NCBI RefSeq assembly: GCF_021028995.1
Contig: NZ_JAJJZG010000004.1
Location: 124,001-188,000 of the forward strand
Length of the DNA: 64,000 nucleotides
Reading direction: 5' to 3'
DNA from: Halobacterium sp. KA-4
GTDB taxonomy: Archaea; Halobacteriota; Halobacteria; Halobacteriales; Halobacteriaceae
The notes under the pieces were generated by a model that did no database searches, had not been told where the DNA came from, and saw nothing but the letters and a program-made list of their open reading frames with translations. This document shows positions 16,157 to 25,911 of this stretch, in pieces (positions within the stretch are counted from its first letter, which is position 1; the number at the start of each line of letters is the position of its first letter). The position numbers and the translations under genes are program-made.

Positions 16157-17584
16157 ATGTCATCACGAGACAAAGCATCGCAGTCGGGCGGTAACGCCTT
16201 CGAACGGATGGGCCACCGGCTCGCCGGCGTCGTCGAGCGCTGGATGCCGAGCCCGTTCCTGTTCGCAATCCTGCTGAGCTACGTCGTCTTCGTCGTCGGC
16301 ATCGCCGTCGAGGGAACCGGCCCCGGCGAGATGGTCGGCTTCTGGTTCGACGGCTTCTGGGCGTTCCTGAGCTTCGCGATGCAGATGACGCTCATCCTCA
16401 TGACCGGATTCGTCATCGCGTACCATCCGCGCGTGAACGGCGTACTCCAGAAGCTCACGGAGTTCCCGAGTTCGCCCGGGCAGGCCGTCGTGCTCGTCGG
16501 CGTGTTCTCGATGGCCATCGCATGGGTACACTGGGGCTTCAGCCTCATCCTCGGCGCTATCTTCGCCCGCGAAATGGGTAAGACCGCCCTCGAAAACGAC
16601 ATCGACGTCCACTACCCCCTACTGGCGGTCGCGGGCTACATGGGCCTCGGGCTGACGTGGCACTGGGGGCTATCCGGTTCGGCACCGCTCGCGCTCGCGA
16701 CGCCCGGCAACGACTTTATTGAGGCCGGCGTCATTGACGGCGTCGTCCCGACCACGCAGACCATCTTCAGTTCGTACGCGCTCTCGTTGACCGTCCTCTC
16801 CATTCTGTTCGCGGCGGCGATGCTCTACCTGCTGTCGCCGTCGCCGAAGCGCGCCCGCCCAATCACAGACTACGTCGACGAGAGCGAATTGACTGACTCG
16901 GCGACTGAAGAACACGGCAAGTCCCCGGAACCCACTCCCGACGGTGGGACAGTGAGCCCCGCCGAGCGCATCGACAACAGCCGCGTTCTCGGGGCTCTCA
17001 TCGCGCTGACGGGCGTCGCGTACGTCGCGTACCTGTTCGCAACGGACGGCCTCGACGCACTCACGCTGAACGTCGTAAACTTCGGCTTCCTGTTCGCCGG
17101 CCTCGCCATCTACCAGCGCCCGTCGCTGTACCGCGAGCGGTTCGGGGAAGCCGCCGAGTCCGCGGCCGGCATCATCCTGCTGTTCCCATTCTTCGCGGGC
17201 ATCCAGGGCATGATGAACGCCTCCGGGCTCTCGGAGACGTTCGCGCAGACGCTGCTGGATGTCTCCACGCAGGCGACGTTCCCGGTCGTCGCGTGGCTCG
17301 TCGGCTCCGTTGTCAACCTCTTCGTTCCGTCCGGTGGCGGTGAGTGGATCGTCCTCGGGCCCTCGATTATCGCTGCGGCCCAGGATCTCGGCGTGCCCGT
17401 CGGGAAAGCCACCATCGCGTACGCCGTCGGTGACGCACACACGAACCTCCTGAATCCATTCTGGGCGCTCCCGCTGCTCGCCATCACGGGCGTCAAGGCC
17501 CGCGAGATGTTCGGGTACGCGGTCGCGATGCTGTTGCTGTTAATTCCGTTCCTCGCCGTCGCGCTGTACGCGCTCCCTTACTGA
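16157..17584 (+). CDS. AtoE-type short-chain fatty acid transporter
   Basis: A 475-aa integral membrane protein with about 12 hydrophobic segments, of the AtoE/TIGR00366 family that moves short-chain fatty acids. Recognisable parts are ERWMPSPFLFAILLSYVVF at the start, the HWGFSLILGAIFAREM segment, HWGLSGSAPL and the C-terminal PSGGGEWIVLGPSII and NPFWALPLL loops. A poorly conserved acidic loop falls near residues 240-280. The start is set by the TATA box. Its stop overlaps that of the convergent HTTM gene by seven bases. Confidence 0.9.
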   Translation: MSSRDKASQSGGNAFERMGHRLAGVVERWMPSPFLFAILLSYVVFVVGIAVEGTGPGEMVGFWFDGFWAFLSFAMQMTLILMTGFVIAYHPRVNGVLQKLTEFPSSPGQAVVLVGVFSMAIAWVHWGFSLILGAIFAREMGKTALENDIDVHYPLLAVAGYMGLGLTWHWGLSGSAPLALATPGNDFIEAGVIDGVVPTTQTIFSSYALSLTVLSILFAAAMLYLLSPSPKRARPITDYVDESELTDSATEEHGKSPEPTPDGGTVSPAERIDNSRVLGALIALTGVAYVAYLFATDGLDALTLNVVNFGFLFAGLAIYQRPSLYRERFGEAAESAAGIILLFPFFAGIQGMMNASGLSETFAQTLLDVSTQATFPVVAWLVGSVVNLFVPSGGGEWIVLGPSIIAAAQDLGVPVGKATIAYAVGDAHTNLLNPFWALPLLAITGVKAREMFGYAVAMLLLLIPFLAVALYALPY

Positions 17585-19041
17585 ACCGAGCAGTTTTTCG
17601 CCGCCAGTTCGACGCGGTCGGTCGGACCCGGGCCGTCGAGGCGTACCTGCTGTTCGACGACGAACACCCTCACGGACGCGAGCTCGTCGTCCTGGCCGCC
17701 GTTCCACCGCGTACAGAGATAGTCGGCGAACCCGTCGGCAACCGCTGGGTCCGCGCCGCGTAAATTGGCGACGTACTTGCGCCAGCGCGCACTCGGGTAA
17801 CTCCCGGCGACGTCGGACGGTTCGCGCCACGTCACCGCCCCGCCGTGAAACGCGTCAACGCTCCCCTCGGAGACGAGTTTCCCGGGCGCGACGACCCAGA
17901 AGTCGGTGCTCGCGGGTATGGGGGCGAACATCGACCAGCGCGGCTCCGGCGACTCGGTTACGGGGTCGGCCGCAGTGGCGTCGACAACGCCGACGGATGC
18001 GGCATTCCACACGAGCATGCTGGCGAGCACCACGGCCACTACGACCGGCACGACACGGCGCTTCCAGCGCAGCGCTACGCTCGGAATCGCTGGCAGCGTG
18101 ACGAGCGGGAGCTCTCTCTTAACGATGCTCGTGTACCGCGAAATCGGAAGTGCACGGAGGCCGGGAACGCGCTGCCAGCCGGGCAACAGGTCCCAAAATG
18201 CTGGCGGGAGGAACGGGAGGAGTGCAGTCATCGAGACCAGCGGGAACAGCCCAAGCTGCATCGAGACGAGCATACCGGCATGCATCGCGACGAACAGCCC
18301 CGCGAACGCCGCGCGCAGCCATCCAGTGAGTACGAGTAAGAGTACGGACACGACCAGCAGCACCAGCCAGAACCGGTCGAACACCGCAAGTAGCATGGGG
18401 AAATCCGCAAGCACGTCCCCGAGCAGAACGGTGAACATGTCGAGTTCAAGGACGTAACGGATGGCGTCGCCGGCGATCCAGTGCTCTCCACGGAGCTTCA
18501 GGAGTGCATTCGTCGAGTACACCACGACAACCTGCACGAGCAAGCCAGCGGTCGCCACGCTCGCCACGCGGCGCGGACCATCGTCAGGGTCGCGGAGCGC
18601 GTCAACGGACCAGCGCTCGCCCAGCGGGACAAAGACGCCCCAGAGGAACAGCATGCGGAGGAGGGTGTCCCCGCTATTCAACACGAGCGGGTTGCGGTAA
18701 TGCAGCGACGCCAACAAGACGCCGGTGACGATCGTCGCCAGCGTCGTCCGGTAGCCCGCGAGCATCGCCAGCGCGGCGAGCGCGGTCACGAGGAACAAGA
18801 CGACCTGCACCCATGCCGCTCCAGAGATAGCGTGTATCGACAGCCGAGAGATGGTGCCGTACTGCTCGAACAACAGCGATCGCGGGAGCACGCCCGCGTC
18901 GGTGTAGAATGCGCCGAGGAAGCGCGCACGGAGACAGAGGTCGACGAGCACGAGCGCTGCAAGCGACACGCGGAGCGCGGCGAGTGCGCGCGTGTCGACG
19001 CCGAACCGACGCGCGATGGCAGCGCGGAGACGTGCTGTCAC
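17578..19041 (-). CDS. HTTM (vitamin K-dependent carboxylase-like) membrane protein
   Basis: A 487-aa protein with a membrane part of about seven segments (residues 20-310) followed by a soluble tail. The segment FGVDTRALAALRVSLAALVL at the start and the SLHYRNPLVLNSGDTLLRML loop are typical of HTTM-domain proteins, related to vitamin K-dependent gamma-carboxylase. Haloarchaeal members have no proven substrate. The GTG at 19041 removes a basic, low-complexity upstream extension. Tail-to-tail it overlaps the fatty-acid transporter by seven bases. Confidence 0.85.
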   Translation of the reverse strand: MTARLRAAIARRFGVDTRALAALRVSLAALVLVDLCLRARFLGAFYTDAGVLPRSLLFEQYGTISRLSIHAISGAAWVQVVLFLVTALAALAMLAGYRTTLATIVTGVLLASLHYRNPLVLNSGDTLLRMLFLWGVFVPLGERWSVDALRDPDDGPRRVASVATAGLLVQVVVVYSTNALLKLRGEHWIAGDAIRYVLELDMFTVLLGDVLADFPMLLAVFDRFWLVLLVVSVLLLVLTGWLRAAFAGLFVAMHAGMLVSMQLGLFPLVSMTALLPFLPPAFWDLLPGWQRVPGLRALPISRYTSIVKRELPLVTLPAIPSVALRWKRRVVPVVVAVVLASMLVWNAASVGVVDATAADPVTESPEPRWSMFAPIPASTDFWVVAPGKLVSEGSVDAFHGGAVTWREPSDVAGSYPSARWRKYVANLRGADPAVADGFADYLCTRWNGGQDDELASVRVFVVEQQVRLDGPGPTDRVELAAKNCSVQ

Positions 19042-19090
19042 GTTCGGGACTGCCGGCGCACAGCGAATAAGCCTTCCGTGGCCTCGGTGG

Positions 19091-19636
19091 TTAGCTCGCG
19101 CACGTCCAGAGCCCGGTTCCGTTCTCGCGCGCCCGCTGCTCGATGGCCGCGTAGTTGTCGCGTTGCGTGAAGTCGCTGTCGTAGAGCCGGGCGTAGCCAT
19201 TCTCGAGCAGCGCACGATTGAACGACTGGTCCTCGACGATAACGTACGCGAGCAGTCTGTCGTAGCCGCCGCGGCGGTCGCTCTCCGCGTCGAATTCGAC
19301 GGTCACGGATTCGCCAGAGAGCCGCTCGGTGGCGTACCCGCTGGCGCGCTCCCCCCACGACCGCAGACACGACCGGCCGGCCTCCGTGTCCGGGACGCCC
19401 TCGAACTCACCGGCGGAGACATCCGCGTGGACCTCGGGCGTGTCCACGCCGAGCAAGCGGACGCGCTCCTTCGTGCCGTCCGCGAACCGTACGTCCACGG
19501 TGTCGCCGTCCACGACGCCGACAACCGTCGCGTTCCGACTCTCTGCTGGCTGTTGATCGCCCGTAAGCGGGCCGACGCAGCCAGCACTGGCGACAAGTGC
19601 GACCACGGCGAGCGCGGCGAGTGCGCGTCGATTCAC
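19091..19636 (-). CDS. Thermonuclease-family lipoprotein
   Basis: A 181-aa exported nuclease. A signal peptide ends in the lipobox SAGC with lipid-modified Cys20. The staphylococcal-nuclease fold follows, with VVDGDTVDVRF (Ca-binding acidic residues), VRLLGVDTPE (Arg and Glu of the active site) and GGYDRLLAYV (second active-site Arg). All catalytic residues appear present, so it should cleave DNA or RNA at the cell surface, perhaps to use extracellular DNA as nutrient. It lies 49 bases upstream of the HTTM gene, same strand, possibly cotranscribed. Confidence 0.92.
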   Translation of the reverse strand: MNRRALAALAVVALVASAGCVGPLTGDQQPAESRNATVVGVVDGDTVDVRFADGTKERVRLLGVDTPEVHADVSAGEFEGVPDTEAGRSCLRSWGERASGYATERLSGESVTVEFDAESDRRGGYDRLLAYVIVEDQSFNRALLENGYARLYDSDFTQRDNYAAIEQRARENGTGLWTCAS

Positions 19637-19706
19637 ACAGGTGGGGTTCTCGCCGACGTGTGTTAACGGCTACGTGCTCGCTCAAGAAGAGAGGGCCAGT
19701 GTGGCG

Positions 19707-20831
19707 TTACGACGAACGCCGCGCGAACAGCGCTGCACCGAGAGCGGCGACGACTGCGGCGGGGATGCCGAAGCCAGGGATGGTCGTTCCCGTGGTCTCG
19801 GTCGTCGTCTGGGTGGCGGTTGCGGTCTCAGTTGCGGTGGGTTCCTGCGTGGTCGTATTCGCTTCCGCGTATGCTTCGGGGTGGAACGCCTGCGCCATCT
19901 GCGTCATCGATTCGACGACGCGGGGCGCGGGCTGGCTAATGTGGTTGGTGTCGACCACGACGATGTTGCCTTCCTCGAAGGCGGTCGTGTTCCGGAGAAT
20001 GGAGTCCTCGGCGATATACGACCGGCTATCGTTGCCGAGTTGACTGGGCTGCGCGCTCACGACGAGGAACTCGGGGTCCTGTTCGACGATGAACTCTGCG
20101 GAGAGCTGCGGGTACGCGGCAGTGGCGTTCGCATCAGCGGCGATGTTGTGGCCGCCCGCCCGCGAGATAATCTGGCCGATGAACGTGTTCGGGCCCGCGG
20201 TGTATCGGTCGCCCATGTCGTAGAAGACGCTGGGCTGCTCCTCACCCTCGACGGCCGCTTCGACGGTCTCGACGCGATCGCGCATCTCCGTGACCGTGGA
20301 CTCGGCGCTGTCGCATTCGCCGGCGAGCTGGCCGATTGTTTCGGTCTTCTGGTAGATATCTTCGATGGAACTCGCTGCCGCGAAGCGATAGACGGTGACG
20401 TTGGCGTCCCGGAGCTGGGCGACCGTCTCGTTATTAATCGTGTTGGGCGCGAGCACCAAGTCGGGGTCAAGGCTGATGACCTGCTCGACGTCCACGGAGG
20501 AAGGGAAGCCGGAGGTCACGACTTCCCGGTCTTCGGCGCCATCGAGGAAGCCGGCGAACTGGGAGACGCCGACGACTTTGTCGCTGGCACCGAGCTCCCA
20601 CATGGTCTGGGCGGCGCTCGGATTGAGCGTGACGACGCGCTCGGGCTCTTCCACGACCGTGACGTTGGACCCGCTCGCGTCCTCCTTGGTGACCGGGAAC
20701 GAGCAGTCAAGGTCCTGTGCGCCGGCGTTCGTGATGGCGTCACCAGCGGGCGAAGCCGCGACGCCAGCGGCTGGCGCAACGGCGGACAACAGCAGTAATA
20801 CCACTCCAAATACGGTTGCAGCCTGATGCAT
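19707..20831 (-). CDS. btuF: Cobalamin ABC transporter substrate-binding protein, PGF-CTERM anchored
   Basis: A 374-aa surface protein. A signal peptide (about 1-26) is followed by the class III periplasmic-binding fold: RVVTLNPSAAQTMWELGASD, LDPDLVLAP and the C-terminal lobe ending near residue 325. A Thr/Glu linker leads to the sorting tag IPGFGIP plus hydrophobic helix and RR, a PGF-CTERM signal processed by archaeosortase. It delivers cobalamin to BtuC. It is divergent from btuC-btuD and shares one central TATA element with it. Other corrinoid-like ligands are possible but the operon partner set fits BtuF. Confidence 0.9.
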   Translation of the reverse strand: MHQAATVFGVVLLLLSAVAPAAGVAASPAGDAITNAGAQDLDCSFPVTKEDASGSNVTVVEEPERVVTLNPSAAQTMWELGASDKVVGVSQFAGFLDGAEDREVVTSGFPSSVDVEQVISLDPDLVLAPNTINNETVAQLRDANVTVYRFAAASSIEDIYQKTETIGQLAGECDSAESTVTEMRDRVETVEAAVEGEEQPSVFYDMGDRYTAGPNTFIGQIISRAGGHNIAADANATAAYPQLSAEFIVEQDPEFLVVSAQPSQLGNDSRSYIAEDSILRNTTAFEEGNIVVVDTNHISQPAPRVVESMTQMAQAFHPEAYAEANTTTQEPTATETATATQTTTETTGTTIPGFGIPAAVVAALGAALFARRSS

Positions 20832-20856
20832 GCGGGGAGGACAGGCCTAACGCAAT

Positions 20857-20864
20857 AAATATTT
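20857..20864. promoter_or_regulatory. Single palindromic TATA element between btuF and btuC
   Basis: AAATATTT is self-complementary and centred at 20860.5. The A of the btuF start is at 20831 and that of btuC at 20890, so both lie exactly 29.5 bases from the centre. The element can therefore serve as the TATA box for both leaderless transcripts. Confidence 0.65.
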
Positions 20865-20889
20865 GCCTAAAGAAACTACGTTTGTCCAG

Positions 20890-21993
20890 ATGCGCGCCTA
20901 CACCCGGGCGAGCGCGTGGACCGTCGGCACGTTCCTCGCGCTCGTCGCCGTCATGCTCACCAGCGCCACCATCGGCCCGGTCGATATCCCCCTCGACCGG
21001 GTAGCGCTCGCGGCGCTGGACGCCTTCGCGGTCCCCTCCGCCGCCACGTTCTACGTCACCTCCGTCGTCTTTCCCGCCATCGGCGACGTGCCGTGGCTCG
21101 CCGTCGACCTCGCCTACACCTCGCCGCTGGACTTCGCGGTCCCCGACCAGCAGCAACTCATCGTCGGCGAAATCCGGCTGCCCCGCATCGTCCTCGGAGC
21201 CGTCGTCGGGGCCGCGCTCGCCGTCGCCGGCACGGTCATGCAGGGGTTCTTCCGGAACCCGATGGCCGACCCCTCCATCATCGGCGTCTCCTCGGGAGCG
21301 GCAGTCGGCGCCGTTACTGCCATCGCTTTCCCCCTCCTGCTCCCATTTGGCATCCAAGTGTCGGCGTTTGCGGGCGCGCTCGTCGCCGCATTCGGCGTCT
21401 ACCTACTCGCCACCGACGGCGGCCGCACGCCCGTCGCAACCCTCCTGCTCGCTGGTGTGGCCGTCCAGACGTTCCTGGGTGCCATCACCTCCTACGTCAT
21501 CGTCCACTCCGGGGACAGCATCCGCGAGGCGATGTACTGGCTGATGGGACACCTCCACCTCGCCAACTGGGCAGACGTTGAACTCACGCTCCCCATCGTC
21601 GTCGTCGGCAGCATTGTTCTGCTAGCGTACGCCCGCGACCTGAACGTCCTCCTCGCTGGTGAGGAGGACGCGCACACGCTCGGCGTCGAAGTCGAGCGCA
21701 CGAAGCAAGTACTGCTCGCGGTGTCCAGCGTCGTCACCGCCGCCGCCGTCTCCGTCGCCGGCGTCATCGGGTTCGTCGGGCTCATCGTCCCACACGTGAT
21801 GCGGCTGCTCGTCGGCCCCGACCACCGCATCCTGCTGCCCACGTCGGCATTCGCCGGAGGCGCGTTCCTCGTCGCCGCGGACACGTTCGCGCGCGCCGGC
21901 CCTGCCGAACTCCCGGTGGGCATTGTGACGGCGTTCGTCGGCGCGCCGTTCTTCCTCTACTTGCTCCGGAACCGGGAGGTGCACGCGCTGTGA
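20890..21993 (+). CDS. btuC: Cobalamin ABC transporter permease
   Basis: A 367-aa FecCD-type permease with about nine or ten membrane segments. Family hallmarks include [38 protein letters not shown] near residues 117-136, the ATPase-coupling region [15 protein letters not shown] and the [20 protein letters not shown] segment. It forms the membrane channel for cobalamin. The start is set by the shared TATA element. Its stop overlaps the btuD start (GTGA), giving tight coupling. Confidence 0.94.
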   Translation: MRAYTRASAWTVGTFLALVAVMLTSATIGPVDIPLDRVALAALDAFAVPSAATFYVTSVVFPAIGDVPWLAVDLAYTSPLDFAVPDQQQLIVGEIRLPRIVLGAVVGAALAVAGTVMQGFFRNPMADPSIIGVSSGAAVGAVTAIAFPLLLPFGIQVSAFAGALVAAFGVYLLATDGGRTPVATLLLAGVAVQTFLGAITSYVIVHSGDSIREAMYWLMGHLHLANWADVELTLPIVVVGSIVLLAYARDLNVLLAGEEDAHTLGVEVERTKQVLLAVSSVVTAAAVSVAGVIGFVGLIVPHVMRLLVGPDHRILLPTSAFAGGAFLVAADTFARAGPAELPVGIVTAFVGAPFFLYLLRNREVHAL

Positions 21994-23207
21994 CCCTCGA
22001 TGTCCGCGACGTAGACGTGGAACTCGGCGGCACGCAGATTCTGGACGCCGTGAGCGCGGCCGTCGGCGACGGTCGCCTCGTCGGCGTCGTCGGCCCGAAC
22101 GGTGCGGGGAAGTCGACGCTGCTGCGCGCGATGAACGGCGTCGTCGAACCCGTCGCCGGCTCTGTCCTCGTCGATGACGAAGCCGTCCACGAACTCCCCT
22201 CGAAGGCCGCGAGCCGCCGAATCGCCAGCGTCCCCCAGGATACGAGCCTCGGCTTTGAATTCACCGTCCGCGAGACCGTCGAGATGGGGCGCCACGCCCA
22301 CGTCCCACGGTTCGGCTCCGACCCCGACCCGGAGGCGGTCGAGCGCGCGATGGAGCGCGCGGAGGTCGCGCAGTTCGCGGACCGAGAGGTCACCTCGCTC
22401 TCGGGCGGCGAGAAACAACGCGTGCTGTTGGCGCGCGCGCTCGCCCAGCAAGCGCCCGTTCTGCTGCTGGACGAGCCGACCGCGAGCCTCGACGTCAACC
22501 ACCAGGTGCGCACGCTCGAACTCGTGCGTGGGCTCGCCGACGACGCCGACCGCGCCGTCGTCGCGGCCATCCACGACCTCGACCTGGCGGCCCGGTACTG
22601 CGACGAACTCGTGCTCGTCGCGGACGGCCGCGTGCTCGACTCCGGCCGCCCCGAAGACGTGCTCACGCCAGAGCAGGTCCGCGAAGCGTTCGACGCCCGC
22701 GTCGCGGTCGGCACCGACCCTGCGACCGGCGACCCAACAGTCACGCCGCTCCCGGACACCGAGGGTGACCTCGCCGAGCGCGTCCACGTGCTCGGCGGCG
22801 GAGACGCCGCGACGCCCATCCTCCGCGAACTCGCTGACGCCGGCGCGACCGTGACTGTCGGCCCTGTCAGCGAGGGGTCGCTGGACCACGAGACCGCGAC
22901 TCGATTCGGATTCGAGGCCGTCACCGTCCCACCGTTCTCGACGCCCGACGACGCTGCGGTTTCTCGCGCCCGTGACCTCGTCGGCGCGGCTGACGCGGTC
23001 GTCGTGGCTGGCGACGCCGTTTCGTGGGGGGCGAACGAGACGCTTCGCGACGCCGCCGACGCAGCCGTCGTCGTCGGCGACGCTGGCCCGCGAACTGTCG
23101 CTGGTGCGCGCGTCGAACTCGTCTCGCTCGTGGACGCGCTCGCGGCGCTCGACGTCGAACCCGAGCCGTTCGCGGTCGCCGACGGCGGCAACGTGGCGGA
23201 CGATTGA
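21990..23207 (+). CDS. btuD: Cobalamin ABC transporter ATP-binding protein with C-terminal extension
   Basis: A 405-aa ATPase. Residues 1-245 hold a complete nucleotide-binding domain: Walker [10 protein letters not shown], signature LSGGEKQR, Walker [12 protein letters not shown] and the switch His in [12 protein letters not shown]. Residues ~258-405 are an extra Rossmann-like domain starting [22 protein letters not shown]. It contains several nucleotide- or ligand-like loops and its role is unknown. Similar tails occur on haloarchaeal BtuD. The GTG start overlaps the btuC stop by four bases. Confidence 0.92.
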   Translation: MTLDVRDVDVELGGTQILDAVSAAVGDGRLVGVVGPNGAGKSTLLRAMNGVVEPVAGSVLVDDEAVHELPSKAASRRIASVPQDTSLGFEFTVRETVEMGRHAHVPRFGSDPDPEAVERAMERAEVAQFADREVTSLSGGEKQRVLLARALAQQAPVLLLDEPTASLDVNHQVRTLELVRGLADDADRAVVAAIHDLDLAARYCDELVLVADGRVLDSGRPEDVLTPEQVREAFDARVAVGTDPATGDPTVTPLPDTEGDLAERVHVLGGGDAATPILRELADAGATVTVGPVSEGSLDHETATRFGFEAVTVPPFSTPDDAAVSRARDLVGAADAVVVAGDAVSWGANETLRDAADAAVVVGDAGPRTVAGARVELVSLVDALAALDVEPEPFAVADGGNVADD

Positions 23208-23252
23208 GGGGTAGCCGGGTCGCCTTTGTGTGTCGCCGACACAGCTGCAATT

Positions 23253-25253
23253 ATGAGACGCGTGGCCGTCGCACTCGTCGTCATCCTCGCGACACAGGCT
23301 GTCGGCGCTGCCGCCGTACAGGGACCAGTCGACGCGGACGCGCAGTCCTCGAACGTGCAGGTGGCGACCGAGCCCGCCCGCGGGACAGTCGACGCCGCGA
23401 CCGCACAACCGTCAACGATTCAGAAGGACATCGAACTCCACCTCACGCCGTCCGAACCAGGTTCCGTCGACGTCGTGGCCACGTACGACATCCCGGATGC
23501 TGTGACAGCGCTGAGCGTGACGCTTCCCTCGGGCGCTGAGAACGTCGACTCGGAGTCGTTCACGCAGACGCCCGACGGCTACGAGTGGGACGAAACGACC
23601 GACCCCGCGACGCTGCAGTTCACGCTGCCCGCGAACCAGACCGCCAGCGGCTCGCGCGGACCGACCGTGCAAGCCGGCGGCGACTACTCGTTCGTCGACA
23701 CCGGCGAGTGGGCGCTCATTACGGTCCCCCAACTTCGGACGGGATGGAGCTACCGCGGGCCGGAGGGATCAGTAACTATCACGGAGGACGTCACCGTCGC
23801 TGGTGAGGGCTCGACGGGCGGCGAAATCGCGTACCTCGGGCCCGTCGAAGAGTTCACGCAGACGACGAACGGCCAGAAGTTCACGCTTGCCGTTCCCGAG
23901 CACGCGTCGATGGTCGAGTCGTCCGGCGAGGTGCTGGACGCGCTCGGCGCGGCGTCGAGCCAGCTCCACGTCGGCGCGCGGGACGACGACGTCTGGTTCG
24001 TCGCTGCGCCAACGAGCGCCGACTGGGGCGTTCGTGGCGTCGAGTACGGCGGCAACGACGCATGGGTGGTCGCCGATGCCCGGATCGACAGAGCCAGTAA
24101 CGTCTGGTTCCACGAGTACGTCCACACCAGGCAGTCGTTCAGCACGGCGGAGAGCGGCCGGTGGACGATGGAAGCTGGCGCCGAGTACTACGCCGCTCTT
24201 CTGGCGCTACAGACGGACTACGTGAGATTCTCGGCGTTCGAGACGCACATCTCGTACGGCGAGCGCGACCCGTGGCGAGACGCCATCCTCTCGCAGCCGT
24301 CGACGTGGCCCGTCGGCGCAAACTACGTGAAAGGCAGCCTCGTCTGGGGAGCGATCGACCGGCGCATACGCCTCGTCACGAACAGCACTGCGACGATGGC
24401 CGACGTCCTCTACCGACTGAACCAGCGCTCCGAATCCGTGACGAACGCGAACGTGCTGGCCGCGGTGCTGGAGGTCTCCACTCCGTCGGTCGAGGAGCGC
24501 GCGAACCAGTACACGAACACCCGCGAAACACCCGAGATGTGGACGCGCAGCCAGCATGCCGACGCGTTCAGTACGCAGCCTGCGCACATGAACTTCGAGG
24601 TGCAGGAATACCGCGTCAGCGGGCCGTTCCGGAACAAGACGTTCGCGCAGCCGCCGACGCTGTACGTCGGCGAAACCGTCACCGTCGTCGGCTCGGTGAC
24701 CAACGACGGCGGTCAAACCGGCGAGTACGTCGCCACCGTCGGGTTCGAGGGTGATGTGCTCGTGGAGACGCGCGGCGACCTTACGTCAGGCGAAACCACC
24801 GAGGTCGCGCTCCGCGAGGAAGTGGGTGCTGCCGGCACGTACAACGTGACTGCCGGCCGGACCACGGTTTCCCTCGACGTACGGAAACCGGGGAACATCT
24901 CCGTGAGTGACCTCTCTGTCGCCGAGTCCAGAGTCCAACCAGGAAGCGACGTGACCACAACTGTCACGCTCTCGAATCCCAACGACGTGCCCGCGACGGG
25001 ACCGGTCGCCGTAACTCTCGACGGCGAGGAAGTCGCGACCATCGACGCGTCGCTCGCTCCGGGCGCGACCGCCACGCGAACGCTGAACGTGACGCTTCCG
25101 GAAGCGGGCCAGTACACGCTCGCAGCCGGCGACAAGTCGGTGACTGTGACCGCCGGGGACCTCGGAACTGGCACGGGAATCCCCGGATTCGGCATCCCGG
25201 TCGCGCTCCTCGCGCTGCTCGTCGCCGGACTACTCGCGCGGCGCTTCGAGTAG
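23253..25253 (+). CDS. Predicted surface metallopeptidase with CARDB-like domains and PGF-CTERM
   Basis: A 666-aa exported protein. A signal peptide (1-22) precedes a beta-rich N-terminal region. A helical domain with the zinc motif HEYVH (HExxH, near residue 287) follows, and 20 residues later EAGAEYYAA supplies a likely third ligand Glu, as in M1/M61-type gluzincins. Two Ig-like CARDB-type modules (about 460-535 and 550-635) follow, then GIPGFGIP, a hydrophobic helix and ARR, the PGF-CTERM anchor. Cell-surface proteolysis is inferred; the peptide substrate is unknown. It follows btuD by 45 bases and may be cotranscribed, though no link to cobalamin is evident. Confidence 0.78.
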   Translation: MRRVAVALVVILATQAVGAAAVQGPVDADAQSSNVQVATEPARGTVDAATAQPSTIQKDIELHLTPSEPGSVDVVATYDIPDAVTALSVTLPSGAENVDSESFTQTPDGYEWDETTDPATLQFTLPANQTASGSRGPTVQAGGDYSFVDTGEWALITVPQLRTGWSYRGPEGSVTITEDVTVAGEGSTGGEIAYLGPVEEFTQTTNGQKFTLAVPEHASMVESSGEVLDALGAASSQLHVGARDDDVWFVAAPTSADWGVRGVEYGGNDAWVVADARIDRASNVWFHEYVHTRQSFSTAESGRWTMEAGAEYYAALLALQTDYVRFSAFETHISYGERDPWRDAILSQPSTWPVGANYVKGSLVWGAIDRRIRLVTNSTATMADVLYRLNQRSESVTNANVLAAVLEVSTPSVEERANQYTNTRETPEMWTRSQHADAFSTQPAHMNFEVQEYRVSGPFRNKTFAQPPTLYVGETVTVVGSVTNDGGQTGEYVATVGFEGDVLVETRGDLTSGETTEVALREEVGAAGTYNVTAGRTTVSLDVRKPGNISVSDLSVAESRVQPGSDVTTTVTLSNPNDVPATGPVAVTLDGEEVATIDASLAPGATATRTLNVTLPEAGQYTLAAGDKSVTVTAGDLGTGTGIPGFGIPVALLALLVAGLLARRFE

Positions 25254-25290
25254 CGTTACTGGCTGCTGGGGGCGCTCCACTCGCTCGTTT

Positions 25291-25315
25291 CGTGGCCTCA
25301 CTTCGTTCGGCCACG
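25291..25315 (+). terminator. Perfect 7-bp hairpin after the metallopeptidase gene
   Basis: CGTGGCC (25291-25297) and GGCCACG (25309-25315) pair perfectly around an 11-base loop, 38 bases after the stop. No T-run follows. It may end transcription or stabilise the 3' end. Confidence 0.35.
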
Positions 25316-25355
25316 CGTCCGATACCGTTTAAGGGCGCGACCTGCTAGCCGACGT

Positions 25356-25637
25356 ATGGTCGAGAACGTCATCTGGCCCGCGTACTTCGACGCGACGCTG
25401 TCGCGTCGCGAGGGCCGCCGCGTCCCCGAATCCCTCTCCGTCGAAGACCCGACGGTTGACGAGGTCGCGACCGCCGTCCAACAGGTGGGCTACGACGCGG
25501 TCGTCGAACGCGACGTCGCGTACCCGCGCCAGCACTGGGAGGACTCCGGGCGCGTCCTCGTGAAGGGTGCCGACGACGCCGGGAAGTCCGACCTCCTGCA
25601 GGCCGTCGCGGCGTACGTGACGGCGCTGCGCGAATAA
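25356..25637 (+). CDS. srp19: Signal recognition particle protein SRP19
   Basis: A 93-aa SRP19, which binds helices 6 and 8 of 7S RNA and lets SRP54 join the particle. The start [24 protein letters not shown] is the classical SRP19 N-terminus, and [16 protein letters not shown] matches the C-terminal part. A TATA-like GTTTAAGG near 25327-25334 lies 25 bases before the ATG. It overlaps gar1 by one base (TAATG). Confidence 0.95.
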   Translation: MVENVIWPAYFDATLSRREGRRVPESLSVEDPTVDEVATAVQQVGYDAVVERDVAYPRQHWEDSGRVLVKGADDAGKSDLLQAVAAYVTALRE

Positions 25638-25864
25638 TGGAGCGCGCCGGCGACGTCGTCCGTACCGCGCAGAACGTCGCAGTCGTGCGCTGCGAGAGCG
25701 ACGACCACCCCGACATCGGGGCTGTAGTCGTCGACCAAAACCTCGACGAAGTCGGGCGCGTCGTCGACGTCTTCGGGCCGGTCGAACGCCCCTACCTCTC
25801 GGTCACGCCCAACGAGGGCGTCCACCTCCCGGTGCTGGTCGGCCAGACGCTGTACATTCGGTAG
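25637..25864 (+). CDS. gar1: H/ACA ribonucleoprotein component Gar1
   Basis: A 75-aa small beta-barrel that joins Cbf5 in the H/ACA pseudouridylation particle. Typical segments are GAVVVDQNLDEVGRVVDVFGP and VERPYLSV. The start ATG overlaps the SRP19 stop by one base, so the two are translationally coupled; this pair is conserved in haloarchaea. The chain lacks the Arg/Gly-rich ends of eukaryal Gar1, as usual in archaea. Confidence 0.92.
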   Translation: MERAGDVVRTAQNVAVVRCESDDHPDIGAVVVDQNLDEVGRVVDVFGPVERPYLSVTPNEGVHLPVLVGQTLYIR

Positions 25865-25911
25865 GTCGGCGAGTCGCAAAGCCAAAGCACGGGCGGGCCG
25901 ACTGCCCGGGC

